A stretch of 64,000 bases of DNA from Streptococcus mitis B6 (GTDB lineage Bacteria > Bacillota > Bacilli > Lactobacillales > Streptococcaceae), in NCBI RefSeq assembly GCF_000027165.1, contig NC_013853.1, positions 868,001-932,000 on the forward strand, given 5' to 3'. The notes beneath the pieces were generated by a model that was not told the origin of the DNA, made no database searches, and worked only from the letters and a program-made list of their open reading frames with translations. This document shows, in pieces, positions 11,446 through 21,379 of the stretch (the first letter of the stretch is position 1; the number at the start of each line of letters is the position of its first letter). Position numbers and translations under genes: made by a program.

Positions 11446-12988
11446 GGTAACTTCTAAAACTAACTTCCAGTTTCCCACAACCTAGCTTTTAGTATGAGAA
11501 AAATGCGTGAAATCAGTGGAAATCCGTCTTAGACTAACTTCCACTGGTTTTCTTTTTCTTGATATATAAGGGTTCAAAAGCGAAAAGACTCAGAAAAAAG
11601 TGCACGACAAATAGCCCTAAAACAGAGTCGTCTTAGAGTAAATTCCAGTTGCTAGCGTTTAGTGTGAGACTTTTCGATGGTGATAAGATGTGTAGTTAGA
11701 GGGGAAAATTCCCTTTATTTCAATAAATCAGGTGATAAGTGTGTGTCTTCTGGTTTGACAAATTGGCAACCCAGAAGAGCAGCGATGTCCTCGCCAAAGG
11801 TGAAGGTGAAGACGTCGTAAGCAGATTTTCCTTGAAACTCTTCTCGTTTCAAGGAATTGACATGGGAAATGACTAGATTGACGTCTTTCTGAGTCAGTTG
11901 GTCAAAGGAAGTGCCCTTGGGAAGAATGGCTCGCAAAACCGTATGGTTCTTCTCAATCCGCCCCTTCTGGTCAGGACGGCTAGGGTCGCAGAAGTAGAGG
12001 TGAGACTTCCCATCAATGTCTCGCTCAAGCTCCTCCACATAGGCGAACTCAGATCCGTTGTCTGTGAGAATGACAGGGAACAGCTGATGGAACGCATACC
12101 CTCCGTCCATGACTCTTTCTTTCAAAGCTGCGAATTTAGTGGCGACTTCCAGAGCAGTCTTGTTGTCCAAAAGCAAGGCGAAGAGGAAATTACAGAAGGA
12201 AACGTTGAAGGTGAGCAGTAGCTTTCCACCAGGTCTGCCGATGACCGTGTCCATTTCCAACCATTTGAAGAAATCATCAGTTTCTCGTAACTCTTGGAAA
12301 TCTTGATAGGTCCGCCCAATTTTCAGCTCTTTGGGAATAGCTACTTTTCTGGATTTTCTGCGTTCCTTGAACGTGACCATCCGAGGGAAATCAATGGGCT
12401 TGGCTGTCAGATAGCCCAGCTTGGCATGCCGATACACCGTAGCTTTCGACACAGGTAGGTTATGTGTCTGAATGATATGGTAGATGCTTTGTTTCTTCTG
12501 GATGCCTTGGGTTAAGATCTTGTCCATCTGATAAAAACTTTCCTTGTTTAGGGGAATGCCCTGTCTGGATTCCCTCAACATAGTCTCGTACTGCTCCTGT
12601 GCCTTTTTCGCGTAGTAAAGATAGCGGTTAAACCCACAATCCGTCCTCTTTTTTGGACAGTTGTTACAGACATAAGGAGCTTTTTTGAGAAGAGGGCAAT
12701 CCGTGCAATCAGATTTGACGGATGTTGGATGCATGATGCGATTGCGCTTGATTTCCTTTGAAATCGTTGACGGGTCTTTCCCCATCTTCTCAGCGATGGA
12801 ACGGAAAGTCTCCTGTTGGCTGATTCCAGTTTGGATGTCAATACGGTCTTCTAGAGTGAGATGTTTTTGTTTTTTCGTCATGAGGTACCTCCTCACGAAA
12901 AGTCTCAGACTTAATTCTAGCATAATTCATCGTCTGAGACTAACTTCCAGTTTTGGGAGAGAGATGGAAGTTACTTTGAGAAGTTACG
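11446..12988 (-). mobile_element. IS30-family insertion sequence, copy 1 (1543 bp)
   Basis: Full element with imperfect terminal inverted repeats (GTAACTTCTAAAACTAACTT left; GTAACTTCTCAAAGTAACTT right, read inward). It is flanked by the 13-bp direct repeat GAGTAAAAGAAAA at 11433-11445 and 12989-13001. The transposase is on the minus strand. The non-coding left part (11446-11714) includes a third AACTTCC-type sub-repeat. The two other copies in the window have the same length. Confidence 0.95.
11715..12881 (-). CDS. IS30-family transposase (copy 1)
   Basis: 388-residue DDE transposase. The N-terminal helix-turn-helix region (LTLEDRIDIQTG ... MGKDPSTISKEIKRNR) is IS30-like. A cysteine-rich segment follows (CTDCPLL, CNNCPKKRTDCGF), then a second HTH (SKATVYRHAKLGY). 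The catalytic residues are in EMDTVIG (D), LTDNGSEF (D) and GRIEKNH (E). The start at 12881 (MTKKQKHL) has AGGAGG before it; the longer in-frame start at 12923 lies inside the element end and has no ribosome site. The gene is intact. Confidence 0.95.
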   Translation of the reverse strand: MTKKQKHLTLEDRIDIQTGISQQETFRSIAEKMGKDPSTISKEIKRNRIMHPTSVKSDCTDCPLLKKAPYVCNNCPKKRTDCGFNRYLYYAKKAQEQYETMLRESRQGIPLNKESFYQMDKILTQGIQKKQSIYHIIQTHNLPVSKATVYRHAKLGYLTAKPIDFPRMVTFKERRKSRKVAIPKELKIGRTYQDFQELRETDDFFKWLEMDTVIGRPGGKLLLTFNVSFCNFLFALLLDNKTALEVATKFAALKERVMDGGYAFHQLFPVILTDNGSEFAYVEELERDIDGKSHLYFCDPSRPDQKGRIEKNHTVLRAILPKGTSFDQLTQKDVNLVISHVNSLKREEFQGKSAYDVFTFTFGEDIAALLGCQFVKPEDTHLSPDLLK

Positions 12989-13024
12989 GAGTAAAAGAAA
13001 AAGCTTCATTTTAGGTGTTATTAC

Positions 13025-13053
13025 TTGTAAGAAAATAGGAGATATGCTATACT
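13025..13053 (+). promoter_or_regulatory. Promoter of rplU-prp-rpmA
   Basis: TTGTAA, exactly 17-bp spacer, TATACT with an upstream TG (extended -10). It starts 24 bp after the IS copy 1 target duplication, so the insertion missed it. Confidence 0.8.
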
Positions 13054-13060
13054 TGAAGAG

Positions 13061-13190
13061 TTGACTATGCACGATCCTGTGCAACCGCACGAACATCGTT
13101 GCTTGATTATTCAAGTTTAAGTGGTTCGTCCCACGATGCTAGGCGAGTCTTCACAAAAAAATCGGGGAAACCCATAAAAATCATAGGAGG
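13061..13190 (+). ncRNA. L21 leader (ribosomal protein autoregulatory leader)
   Basis: About 130 nt of untranslated leader between the promoter and rplU. It contains short pairing segments (ATGCACGATCCTGTGCA, GTGGTTCGTCCCAC) and ends in an AGGAGG ribosome site. Position and structure fit the Firmicute L21 leader class, thought to bind ribosomal protein L21; this class assignment is from context, not an alignment. Confidence 0.7.
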
Positions 13191-13196
13191 TGCATA

Positions 13197-13511
13197 ATGA
13201 GCACATACGCAATTATCAAAACTGGCGGAAAACAAGTTAAAGTTGAAGTTGGTCAAGCAGTTTACGTTGAAAAATTGAACGTTGAAGCTGGTCAAGAAGT
13301 TACTTTTAACGAAGTTGTTCTTGTTGGTGGTGAAAACACTGTTGTCGGAACTCCACTTGTTGCTGGAGCTACTGTAGTTGGAACTGTTGAAAAACAAGGA
13401 AAACAAAAGAAAGTTGTTACTTACAAGTACAAACCTAAAAAAGGTAGCCACCGTAAACAAGGTCACCGTCAACCATATACTAAAGTTGTCATCAACGCAA
13501 TCAACGCTTAA
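13197..13511 (+). CDS. rplU: 50S ribosomal protein L21
   Basis: 104-residue L21. It begins [19 protein letters not shown] and ends with the basic segment [19 protein letters not shown], both typical of the family. An AGGAGG ribosome site precedes the ATG. First gene of the rplU-prp-rpmA operon, with high-expression codon bias. Confidence 0.98.
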
Positions 13512-13517
13512 TTTTAA

Positions 13518-13871
<354 letters not shown>

Positions 13872-13887
13872 CACGGAGGAAAACATT

Positions 13888-14181
13888 ATGTTAAAAATGA
13901 CTCTTAACAACTTGCAACTTTTCGCCCACAAAAAAGGTGGAGGTTCTACATCAAACGGACGTGATTCACAAGCGAAACGTCTTGGAGCTAAAGCAGCTGA
14001 CGGACAAACCGTAACAGGTGGATCAATCCTTTACCGTCAACGTGGTACACATATCTACCCAGGTGTAAACGTTGGACGTGGTGGAGACGATACTTTGTTC
14101 GCTAAAGTTGAAGGCGTAGTACGCTTTGAACGTAAAGGACGCGATAAAAAACAAGTTTCTGTTTACCCAATCGCTAAATAA
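13888..14181 (+). CDS. rpmA: 50S ribosomal protein L27 (Prp-cleaved precursor)
   Basis: 97-residue L27. The N-terminus [20 protein letters not shown] contains the Firmicute extension; known Prp cleavage falls after the F of LQLF, leaving AHKKGGGS as the mature start near the peptidyl-transferase centre. The body ([39 protein letters not shown]) is standard. It is last in its operon and is followed by two hairpins. Confidence 0.98.
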   Translation: MLKMTLNNLQLFAHKKGGGSTSNGRDSQAKRLGAKAADGQTVTGGSILYRQRGTHIYPGVNVGRGGDDTLFAKVEGVVRFERKGRDKKQVSVYPIAK

Positions 14182-14202
14182 AAAGGTCCAGTGAACCTTT
14201 TT
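14181..14202 (+). terminator. First hairpin after rpmA
   Basis: AAAAGGT, loop CCAGTGA, ACCTTTTT directly after the rpmA stop codon. Short stem, possibly a partial terminator. Confidence 0.55.
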
Positions 14203-14253
14203 ATCCCGAGCCTTGAAATATAAAGGCGAGGAAGCTAGCAGTAGCATTAAATA

Positions 14254-14287
14254 AGGCTTTCCGAGTTTTCGGAGAGCCTCTTTTTTT
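14254..14287 (+). terminator. Main terminator of the rplU operon
   Basis: AGGCTTTCCG / CGGAGAGCCT stem with one G-T pair, followed by C and seven T. It lies 32 bp before the target duplication of IS copy 2. Confidence 0.85.
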
Positions 14288-14332
14288 GTTTTGATACCCA
14301 TGATTTTTTCGTTCTTAGTGTAGATGAATTTT

Positions 14333-15875
14333 GGTAACTTCTAAAACTAACTTCCAGTTTCCCACAACCTAGCTTTTAGTATGAGAAAAATGCGTGAAAT
14401 CAGTGGAAATCCGTCTTAGACTAACTTCCACTGGTTTTCTTTTTCTTGATATATAAGGGTTCAAAAGCGAAAAGACTCAGAAAAAAGTGCACGACAAATA
14501 GCCCTAAAACAGAGTCGTCTTAGAGTAAATTCCAGTTGCTAGCGTTTAGTGTGAGACTTTTCGATGGTGATAAGATGTGTAGTTAGAGGGGAAAATTCCC
14601 TTTATTTCAATAAATCAGGTGATAAGTGTGTGTCTTCTGGTTTGACAAATTGGCAACCCAGAAGAGCAGCGATGTCCTCGCCAAAGGTGAAGGTGAAGAC
14701 GTCGTAAGCAGATTTTCCTTGAAACTCTTCTCGTTTCAAGGAATTGACATGGGAAATGACTAGATTGACGTCTTTCTGAGTCAGTTGGTCAAAGGAAGTG
14801 CCCTTGGGAAGAATGGCTCGCAAAACCGTATGGTTCTTCTCAATCCGCCCCTTCTGGTCAGGACGGCTAGGGTCGCAGAAGTAGAGGTGAGACTTCCCAT
14901 CAATGTCTCGCTCAAGCTCCTCCACATAGGCGAACTCAGATCCGTTGTCTGTGAGAATGACAGGGAACAGCTGATGGAACGCATACCCTCCGTCCATGAC
15001 TCTTTCTTTCAAAGCTGCGAATTTAGTGGCGACTTCCAGAGCAGTCTTGTTGTCCAAAAGCAAGGCGAAGAGGAAATTACAGAAGGAAACGTTGAAGGTG
15101 AGCAGTAGCTTTCCACCAGGTCTGCCGATGACCGTGTCCATTTCCAACCATTTGAAGAAATCATCAGTTTCTCGTAACTCTTGGAAATCTTGATAGGTCC
15201 GCCCAATTTTCAGCTCTTTGGGAATAGCTACTTTTCTGGATTTTCTGCGTTCCTTGAACGTGACCATCCGAGGGAAATCAATGGGCTTGGCTGTCAGATA
15301 GCCCAGCTTGGCATGCCGATACACCGTAGCTTTCGACACAGGTAGGTTATGTGTCTGAATGATATGGTAGATGCTTTGTTTCTTCTGGATGCCTAGGGTT
15401 AAGATCTTGTCCATCTGATAAAAACTTTCCTTGTTTAGGGGAATGCCCTGTCTGGATTCCCTCAACATAGTCTCGTAATGCTCCTGTGCCTTTTTCGCGT
15501 AGTAAAGATAGCGGTTAAACCCACAATCCGTCCTCTTTTTTGGACAGTTGTTACAGACATAAGGAGCTTTTTTGAGAAGAGGGCAATCCGTGCAATCAGA
15601 TTTGACGGATGTTGGATGCATGATGCGATTGCGCTTGATTTCCTTTGAAATCGTTGACGGGTCTTTCCCCATCTTCTCAGCGATGGAACGGAAAGTCTCC
15701 TGTTGGCTGATTCCAGTTTGGATGTCAATACGGTCTTCTAGAGTGAGATGTTTTTGTTTTTTCGTCATGAGGTACCTCCTCACGAAAAGTCTCAGACTTA
15801 ATTCTAGCATAATTCATCGTCTGAGACTAACTTCCAGTTTTGGGAGAGAGATGGAAGTTACTTTGAGAAGTTACG
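14333..15875 (-). mobile_element. IS30-family insertion sequence, copy 2 (1543 bp)
   Basis: Same length, ends and orientation as copy 1. Flanked by the perfect 13-bp direct repeat GTAGATGAATTTT at 14320-14332 and 15876-15888. Inserted between the rpmA terminator and the promoter of the LysR gene. Copies 1 and 2 bracket rplU-prp-rpmA but each has its own target duplication, so they are independent insertions rather than a composite transposon. Confidence 0.95.
14602..15768 (-). CDS. IS30-family transposase (copy 2)
   Basis: 388 residues, intact, nearly identical to copy 1. Two differences are visible in the protein: H for Q in AQEHYETML and L for Q in KILTLGIQKK. The DDE motifs (EMDTVIG, LTDNGSEF, GRIEKNH) are unchanged. 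The start at 15768 is chosen for its AGGAGG site. The near-identity with copy 1 points to recent transposition. Confidence 0.95.
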   Translation of the reverse strand: MTKKQKHLTLEDRIDIQTGISQQETFRSIAEKMGKDPSTISKEIKRNRIMHPTSVKSDCTDCPLLKKAPYVCNNCPKKRTDCGFNRYLYYAKKAQEHYETMLRESRQGIPLNKESFYQMDKILTLGIQKKQSIYHIIQTHNLPVSKATVYRHAKLGYLTAKPIDFPRMVTFKERRKSRKVAIPKELKIGRTYQDFQELRETDDFFKWLEMDTVIGRPGGKLLLTFNVSFCNFLFALLLDNKTALEVATKFAALKERVMDGGYAFHQLFPVILTDNGSEFAYVEELERDIDGKSHLYFCDPSRPDQKGRIEKNHTVLRAILPKGTSFDQLTQKDVNLVISHVNSLKREEFQGKSAYDVFTFTFGEDIAALLGCQFVKPEDTHLSPDLLK

Positions 15876-15930
15876 GTAGATGAATTTTATGAGTGACATT
15901 ATTTTTCTTCGATGGAAAACTTCAAAAATA

Positions 15931-15939
15931 TGGTATAAT
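15931..15939 (+). promoter_or_regulatory. Extended -10 promoter of the LysR gene
   Basis: TGGTATAAT, 28 nt before the ATG, 42 bp downstream of the IS copy 2 target duplication. No strong -35 is seen. Confidence 0.65.
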
Positions 15940-15967
15940 GAAAAGATAAAGAAGTTGGGGGTAGAAG

Positions 15968-16876
15968 ATGAACATTCAACAATTACGCTATGTTGTTGCC
16001 ATTGCCAATAGTGGTACTTTCCGTGAAGCTGCTGAAAAGATGTATGTTAGTCAGCCGAGTCTGTCCATTTCTGTTCGTGATTTGGAAAAAGAGTTGGGTT
16101 TTAAGATTTTTCGTCGGACCAGCTCAGGAACTTTCTTGACTCGTCGTGGTATGGAATTTTATGAAAAAGCGCAAGAATTGGTCAAGGGATTTGATATTTT
16201 TCAAAATCAGTATGCCAATCCTGAGGAAGAAAAAGATGAATTTTCCATTGCTAGTCAACACTATGACTTCTTGCCACCAACTATTACGGCCTTTTCAGAG
16301 CGCTATCCTGACTATAAGAACTTCCGTATTTTTGAATCAACTACAGTTCAAATACTTGATGAAGTAGCTCAGGGGCACAGTGAGATTGGGATTATCTACC
16401 TCAACAATCAAAATAAAAAGGGGATTATGCAACGGGTTGAAAAGCTAGGTCTGGAGGTCATTGAATTGATTCCCTTCCATACTCACATTTATCTCCGCGA
16501 GGGACATCCTTTAGCCCAGAAAGAGGAACTGGTCATGGAAGATTTAGCGGATCTACCAACGGTTCGTTTCACTCAAGAGAAAGATGAGTACCTTTATTAT
16601 TCAGAGAACTTTGTCGATACCAGCGCTAGCTCACAGATGTTCAATGTGACAGACCGTGCTACCTTGAATGGTATTTTGGAGCGGACGGACGCTTATGCGA
16701 CAGGTTCTGGATTTTTGGATAGTGACAGTGTTAATGGGATTACAGTCATTCGTCTCAAGGATAACCTAGATAATCGCATGGTCTATGTTAAACGTGAAGA
16801 AGTGGAGCTTAGTCAAGCTGGGACTCTCTTCGTAGAAGTCATGCAAGAATATTTTGATCAGAAGAGGAAATCATGA
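15968..16876 (+). CDS. cpsY: LysR-family transcriptional regulator (CpsY/MtaR-like)
   Basis: 302-residue LTTR. The N-terminal winged HTH ([20 protein letters not shown] ... [19 protein letters not shown]) is followed by a linker helix and a periplasmic-binding-fold effector domain from about residue 90. Sequence and position upstream of lspA-rluD fit the streptococcal regulator called CpsY or MtaR, tied to methionine/cysteine uptake and envelope genes; the symbol is a family-level assignment. Its stop overlaps the lspA start (ATGA), so it is transcribed with lspA and rluD. Confidence 0.85.
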   Translation: MNIQQLRYVVAIANSGTFREAAEKMYVSQPSLSISVRDLEKELGFKIFRRTSSGTFLTRRGMEFYEKAQELVKGFDIFQNQYANPEEEKDEFSIASQHYDFLPPTITAFSERYPDYKNFRIFESTTVQILDEVAQGHSEIGIIYLNNQNKKGIMQRVEKLGLEVIELIPFHTHIYLREGHPLAQKEELVMEDLADLPTVRFTQEKDEYLYYSENFVDTSASSQMFNVTDRATLNGILERTDAYATGSGFLDSDSVNGITVIRLKDNLDNRMVYVKREEVELSQAGTLFVEVMQEYFDQKRKS

Positions 16877-17334
16877 AAAAAAGAGGAATAGTGGCAGTCA
16901 TTGTACTGCTTTTGATTGGGCTTGATCAGTTGGTTAAATCCTATATCGTCCAGCAGATTCCACTGGGGGAAGTGCGCTCTTGGATTCCCAATTTTGTTAG
17001 CTTGACCTACCTGCAAAATCGAGGGGCAGCCTTTTCTATCTTACAAAATCAGCAGTTGTTATTCGCTATCATTACTCTGCTTGTCGTGGTAGGTGCCATT
17101 TGGTATCTACATAAACACATGGAGGATTCACTCTGGATGGTCTTGGGTTTGACTTTGATTATCGCAGGTGGTCTTGGGAACTTTATTGACAGGATCAGTC
17201 AGGGCTTTGTTGTGGATATGTTTCACTTGGACTTTATCAATTTTGCAATTTTCAATGTGGCGGATAGCTATCTGACTGTTGGAGTGATTATTTTATTGAT
17301 TGCAATGCTAAAAGAGGAAATAAATGGAAATTAA
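16873..17334 (+). CDS. lspA: Lipoprotein signal peptidase II
   Basis: 153-residue membrane aspartyl protease that cleaves prolipoprotein signal peptides after lipid modification. Four hydrophobic segments are visible. The catalytic aspartates are in GNFIDRI (about D106) and FNVADSYL (about D131), and the conserved QNRGAAFS segment is present. It overlaps the preceding LysR gene by 4 bp and rluD by 11 bp. Confidence 0.96.
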   Translation: MKKRGIVAVIVLLLIGLDQLVKSYIVQQIPLGEVRSWIPNFVSLTYLQNRGAAFSILQNQQLLFAIITLLVVVGAIWYLHKHMEDSLWMVLGLTLIIAGGLGNFIDRISQGFVVDMFHLDFINFAIFNVADSYLTVGVIILLIAMLKEEINGN

Positions 17335-18211
17335 AATTGAAACTGGTAGCCTGCGTTTGGATAAGGCTTTGTCGGATTTGACAGAATTATCACGTAGTCT
17401 CGCGAATGAACAAATCAAATCAGGCCAGGTCTTGGTCAATGGCCAAGTCAAGAAAGCTAAGTACACGGTCCAAGAGGGCGATGTCGTCACTTATCATGTG
17501 CCAGAGCCAGAGGTTTTAGAGTATGTAGCTGAGAATATTCCGCTAGAAATCATCTACCAAGATGAGGACGTGGCCGTCGTTAACAAACCTCAGGGGATGG
17601 TTGTGCACCCGAGTGCTGGTCATACCAGTGGGACCTTAGTAAATGCCCTTATGTATCATATTAAGGACTTGTCGGGTATCAATGGGGTTCTGCGTCCGGG
17701 AATTGTTCACCGTATTGATAAGGATACGTCAGGTCTTCTTATGATTGCTAAAAATGATGAGGCGCATCTAGCACTTGCCCAAGATCTCAAGGATAAAAAG
17801 TCTCTTCGTAAATATTGGGCGATTGTTCATGGAAATCTGCCCAATGATCGCGGTGTCATTGAAGCACCGATTGGCCGTAGTGAAAAAGACCGTAAGAAAC
17901 AGGCTGTAACTGCTAAAGGGAAGCCTGCAGTGACCCGTTTCCACGTCTTGGAACGCTTTGGTGATTATAGCTTAGTAGAGTTGCAGCTGGAGACAGGCCG
18001 CACCCATCAAATCCGTGTTCACATGGCTTATATTGGTCATCCTGTTGCAGGAGATGAGGTATATGGTCCTCGTAAGACTTTAAAAGGACATGGCCAATTT
18101 CTCCATGCCAAGACGCTAGGATTTACTCATCCGAGAACAGGTGAGACCTTGGAATTTACAGCAGATATCCCAGAGATATTTAAGGAAACCTTAGAGAGAT
18201 TGAGGAAGTAA
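17324..18211 (+). CDS. rluD: RluD-type 23S rRNA pseudouridine synthase
   Basis: 295-residue RluA-family synthase. It has an N-terminal S4 RNA-binding domain (about residues 10-70) and a catalytic domain with [15 protein letters not shown], in which the first Asp (about D132) is the nucleophile, plus [11 protein letters not shown]. The start at 17324 lies inside lspA and matches the family N-terminus. RluD modifies helix 69 of 23S rRNA in other bacteria; the exact site here is inferred from family. Confidence 0.92.
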   Translation: MEIKIETGSLRLDKALSDLTELSRSLANEQIKSGQVLVNGQVKKAKYTVQEGDVVTYHVPEPEVLEYVAENIPLEIIYQDEDVAVVNKPQGMVVHPSAGHTSGTLVNALMYHIKDLSGINGVLRPGIVHRIDKDTSGLLMIAKNDEAHLALAQDLKDKKSLRKYWAIVHGNLPNDRGVIEAPIGRSEKDRKKQAVTAKGKPAVTRFHVLERFGDYSLVELQLETGRTHQIRVHMAYIGHPVAGDEVYGPRKTLKGHGQFLHAKTLGFTHPRTGETLEFTADIPEIFKETLERLRK

Positions 18212-18213
18212 GA

Positions 18214-19396
18214 ATGAAGTGTAAAAAGAAGTCCAGTATAATTATGGTAACTGCAATCTTAATTATAATATATATATATATATATATATAATGGGTTAAC
18301 GCTAGAAAAATATTTTGGCTTTTCCAGTAATAAAATACATTTTGTTAATGTACTGACTGCAGGAAGTGATGCTATTATTTTGGAAAGTAATGGTCATTTT
18401 GCCATGATTGATGTAGGAGAAGATTATGATTTTCCTGATGGTAGTAATCCTAAATATCCTTTGAGACCAGGAATCGGTACTTCTTATAAGCATGTAATGA
18501 CAGATAGAGTATTCCGTCATTTGAAGGAATTGGGTGTCCGAAAACTTGATTTTATTTTGGTGACCCATACCCACAGTGACCATATTGGAAATATGGATGA
18601 AATATTAGATAAATACCCTGTTGATCGTATTTATATGAAAAGATATGATGATAGTCGTATAACTGATAAAAATCGTTTGTGGGATAATCTCTACGGATAT
18701 GATAATGCGATTAAAGCTGCAAATCGTAATGGGGTGAAATTAATTCAAGATATATCGGCAGATGAATCTCATTTTCAGTTTGGAGACATGGATATTCAGC
18801 TCTATAATTATGAAAATGAATATGATGAGAATGGAAATCTTAAACCTGTTTGGGACGATAATTCCAATTCCTTGATTAGTGTAGTCAAAGTCAATGGCAA
18901 GAAAATTTACCTTGGGGGCGACTTAGATAATGTCCATGGAGCAGAAGACAAGTATGGTCCTCTTATTGGAAAAGTTGATTTGATGAAGTTTAATCATCAT
19001 AAGGATACCGAAAAATCAAATACAAAAAACTTTATATTAAATCTATCTCCAGAAATCATAGTGCAGACAAGTGATGCTGTTCCAGGTTTTTATGATAGTC
19101 CTATTGTAGACAACCCTGAATATATAGCATGGTTAGATAGTTTAGGGATAAAGCGAATAAATGCAGCTAGTACAGAATATGATGCAACTGTTTTTGATAT
19201 TAGACAAAATGGCATAGTTGATATAAGTAGACAATATAAAAAAATACCATCGTTTGTTTCGGGATGGCATCAGAAATCTAATGGCGATTGGTGGTACCAA
19301 GCACCAGATTCTACAGGAAATTATTCTATCGGTTGGAACGAAATTGATGGAAAAAGATATTATTTTAATCAAAAAGGAATTCTAATAGAGCAATAA
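18214..19396 (+). CDS. Pce-like phosphorylcholine esterase, out of frame at a TA tract (possibly phase-variable)
   Basis: An ATG at 18214 follows a GAGGAA ribosome site right after rluD and encodes a basic, then hydrophobic leader (MKCKKKSSIIMVTAILIII). After (TA)11 at 18269-18290 that frame hits TAA at 18289. The continuation lies in the +1 frame: FSSNKIHFVNV, then a metallo-beta-lactamase fold with THTHSDH, ending in about two choline-binding repeats. One extra TA unit (12) or two fewer (9) restores a single frame of about 394 residues from the ATG. As written, only an internal TTG at 18380 could start the 338-residue remainder, without secretion signal. It is closely similar to the next gene, so it is a tandem duplicate with a shorter choline-binding region. 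Confidence 0.8.
18269..18290 (+). repeat. (TA)11 microsatellite inside the Pce-like reading frame
   Basis: Eleven TA units between the leader-coding part and the esterase domain. Because the unit is 2 bp, slippage changes the frame. The distance from the ATG (18214) to the downstream frame is 3n+1, so gain of one unit restores the frame. Confidence 0.95.
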
Positions 19397-21279
19397 TGAA
19401 AAAGAAATTGATTAGTTTAGCACTTGCAGGCGCTTTTTTAGGCTTGTCATGGTATGGAAATGTTCAAGCTCAAGAAAGTTCAGGAAATAAAATCCACTTT
19501 ATCAATGTTCAAGAAGGTGGCAGTGATGCGATTATTCTTGAAAGCAATGGACATTTTGCTATGGTGGATACAGGAGAAGATTATGATTTCCCAGATGGAA
19601 GTGATTCTCGTTATCCATGGAGAGAAGGAATTGAAACGTCTTATAAGCATGTTCTAACAGACCGTGTCTTTCGTCATTTGAAGGAATTGGGTGTCCAAAA
19701 ACTTGATTTTATTTTGGTAACCCATACTCACAGTGACCATATTGGAAATGTTGATGAATTACTGTCTACCTATCCAGTTGACCGAGTCTATCTTAAGAAA
19801 TATAGTGATAATCGTATTACTAATTCTGAACGTCTATGGGATAATCTGTATGGCTATGATAAGGTTTTACAGACTGCTGCAGAAAAAGGTGTTTCAGTTA
19901 TTCAAAATATCACACAAGGGGAGGCTCATTTTCAGTTTGGAGACATGGATATTCAGCTATATAATTATGAAAATGAAACAGATTCGTCGGGTGAATTAAA
20001 GAAAATTTGGGATGACAATTCCAATTCCTTGATTAGTGTAGTGAAAGTCAATGGCAAGAAAATTTACCTTGGGGGCGACTTAGATAATGTTCATGGAGCG
20101 GAAGACAAGTATGGTCCTCTAATTGGAAAAGTTGATTTAATGAAGTTTAATCATCACTATGATACCAATAAATCAAACACCAAGGACTTTATTAAAAATT
20201 TGAGTCCGAGTTTGATTGTTCAAACTTCGGATAGTCTACCTTGGAAAAATGGTGTCGATAGTGAGTATGTCAATTGGCTCAAAGAACGAGGAATTGAGAG
20301 AATCAACGCAGCCAGCAAAGACTATGATGCAACAGTTTTTGATATTCGACAAGATGGTTTTGTCAATATTTCAACTTCCTACAAGCATATTCCAAATTTT
20401 CAAGCTGGTTGGCATAAGAGTGCTTATGGCAATTGGTGGTATCAAGCGCCTGACTCTACAGGAGAATATGCAGTTGGTTGGAATGAAATCAAGGGTGAAT
20501 GGTATTACTTCAACCAAACGGGTATCTTGTTACAGAATCAATGGAAAAAATGGAACAATCGTTGGTTCTATTTGACAGACTCTGGTGCATCTGCTAAAAA
20601 TTGGAAGAAAATCAATGGAAGCTGGTATTATTTCAACAAAGAAAATCAGATGGAGACTGGTTGGTTTAATACTGGCGGTCAGACCTATTATTTATCAAAT
20701 GATGGGGATATGATAACAGGATGGCGTAAGATTGATGGACAATGGTACTATTTTGCCCAATCAGGAGAAATGAAAACGGGCTGGGTAAAAGATAAAGAAA
20801 CCTGGTACTATATGGATTCTACTGGTATTATGAAGACAGGTGAAATAGAAGTTGCAGGCCAACATTACTATCTGGAAGATTCAGGAGCTATGAAGCAAGG
20901 CTGGCTTAAAAAGGCAAATGATTGGTATTTCTACAAGACAGACGGTTCACGAGCTGTGGGTTGGATCAAAGACAGGGATAAATGGTACTTCTTGAAAGAA
21001 AATGGTCAATTACTTGTGAACGGTAAGACACCAGAAGGCTATACTGTTGATTCAAGTGGTGCCTGGTTAGTGGATGTTCCAGTAGAGAAATCTGCTACAA
21101 TTAAAACTACAAGTAATTCAGAAATAAAAGAATCTAAAGAAGTAGTGAAAAAGGATCTTGAAAATAAAGAAACGAGTCAACACGAAAGTATTACAAGTTC
21201 TTCAACTAGTCAAGATTTGACTTCCTCAACTTCACAAAGCTCTGAGACGACTGCAAACAAATCGGAATCAGCACAGTAG
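19396..21279 (+). CDS. pce: Choline-binding phosphorylcholine esterase Pce (CbpE)
   Basis: 627-residue secreted enzyme that removes phosphorylcholine from teichoic acids and host lipids. It has a signal peptide (cleavage near NVQAQES), then a metallo-beta-lactamase-fold catalytic domain (residues about 30-320) with THTHSDH metal ligands and GGDLDNVHG. About ten choline-binding repeats follow (residues about 335-560; units like GWNEIKGEWYYFNQTG). A Ser/Thr/Glu-rich tail ends the protein. The ATG overlaps the stop of the upstream duplicate (TAATG), so the two may be cotranslated. Followed by a terminator. Confidence 0.93.
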   Translation: MKKKLISLALAGAFLGLSWYGNVQAQESSGNKIHFINVQEGGSDAIILESNGHFAMVDTGEDYDFPDGSDSRYPWREGIETSYKHVLTDRVFRHLKELGVQKLDFILVTHTHSDHIGNVDELLSTYPVDRVYLKKYSDNRITNSERLWDNLYGYDKVLQTAAEKGVSVIQNITQGEAHFQFGDMDIQLYNYENETDSSGELKKIWDDNSNSLISVVKVNGKKIYLGGDLDNVHGAEDKYGPLIGKVDLMKFNHHYDTNKSNTKDFIKNLSPSLIVQTSDSLPWKNGVDSEYVNWLKERGIERINAASKDYDATVFDIRQDGFVNISTSYKHIPNFQAGWHKSAYGNWWYQAPDSTGEYAVGWNEIKGEWYYFNQTGILLQNQWKKWNNRWFYLTDSGASAKNWKKINGSWYYFNKENQMETGWFNTGGQTYYLSNDGDMITGWRKIDGQWYYFAQSGEMKTGWVKDKETWYYMDSTGIMKTGEIEVAGQHYYLEDSGAMKQGWLKKANDWYFYKTDGSRAVGWIKDRDKWYFLKENGQLLVNGKTPEGYTVDSSGAWLVDVPVEKSATIKTTSNSEIKESKEVVKKDLENKETSQHESITSSSTSQDLTSSTSQSSETTANKSESAQ

Positions 21280-21280
21280 T

Positions 21281-21309
21281 AAAAAAGAAGGTTTTAGGGC
21301 CTTCTTTTT
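21281..21309 (+). terminator. Terminator after pce
   Basis: AAAAAGAAGG, loop, CCTTCTTTTT directly after the stop codon. Confidence 0.88.
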
Positions 21310-21341
21310 CCTATCAACTCTTTTCTATTTCCTGCCATTCA

Positions 21342-21350
21342 TGTTATAAT
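21342..21350 (+). promoter_or_regulatory. Extended -10 promoter of proBAC
   Basis: TGTTATAAT 29 nt before the proB ATG. The -35 region is weak. Confidence 0.65.
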
Positions 21351-21379
21351 GGATAAATATGAAGAATCGGAGTGAGACT

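Noticed and set aside
11898-12221. Plus-strand frames inside the IS copies (107, 65 and about 100 residues, repeated in all three copies)
   Set aside because: They repeat only because the IS repeats; antisense to the transposase and without ribosome sites.
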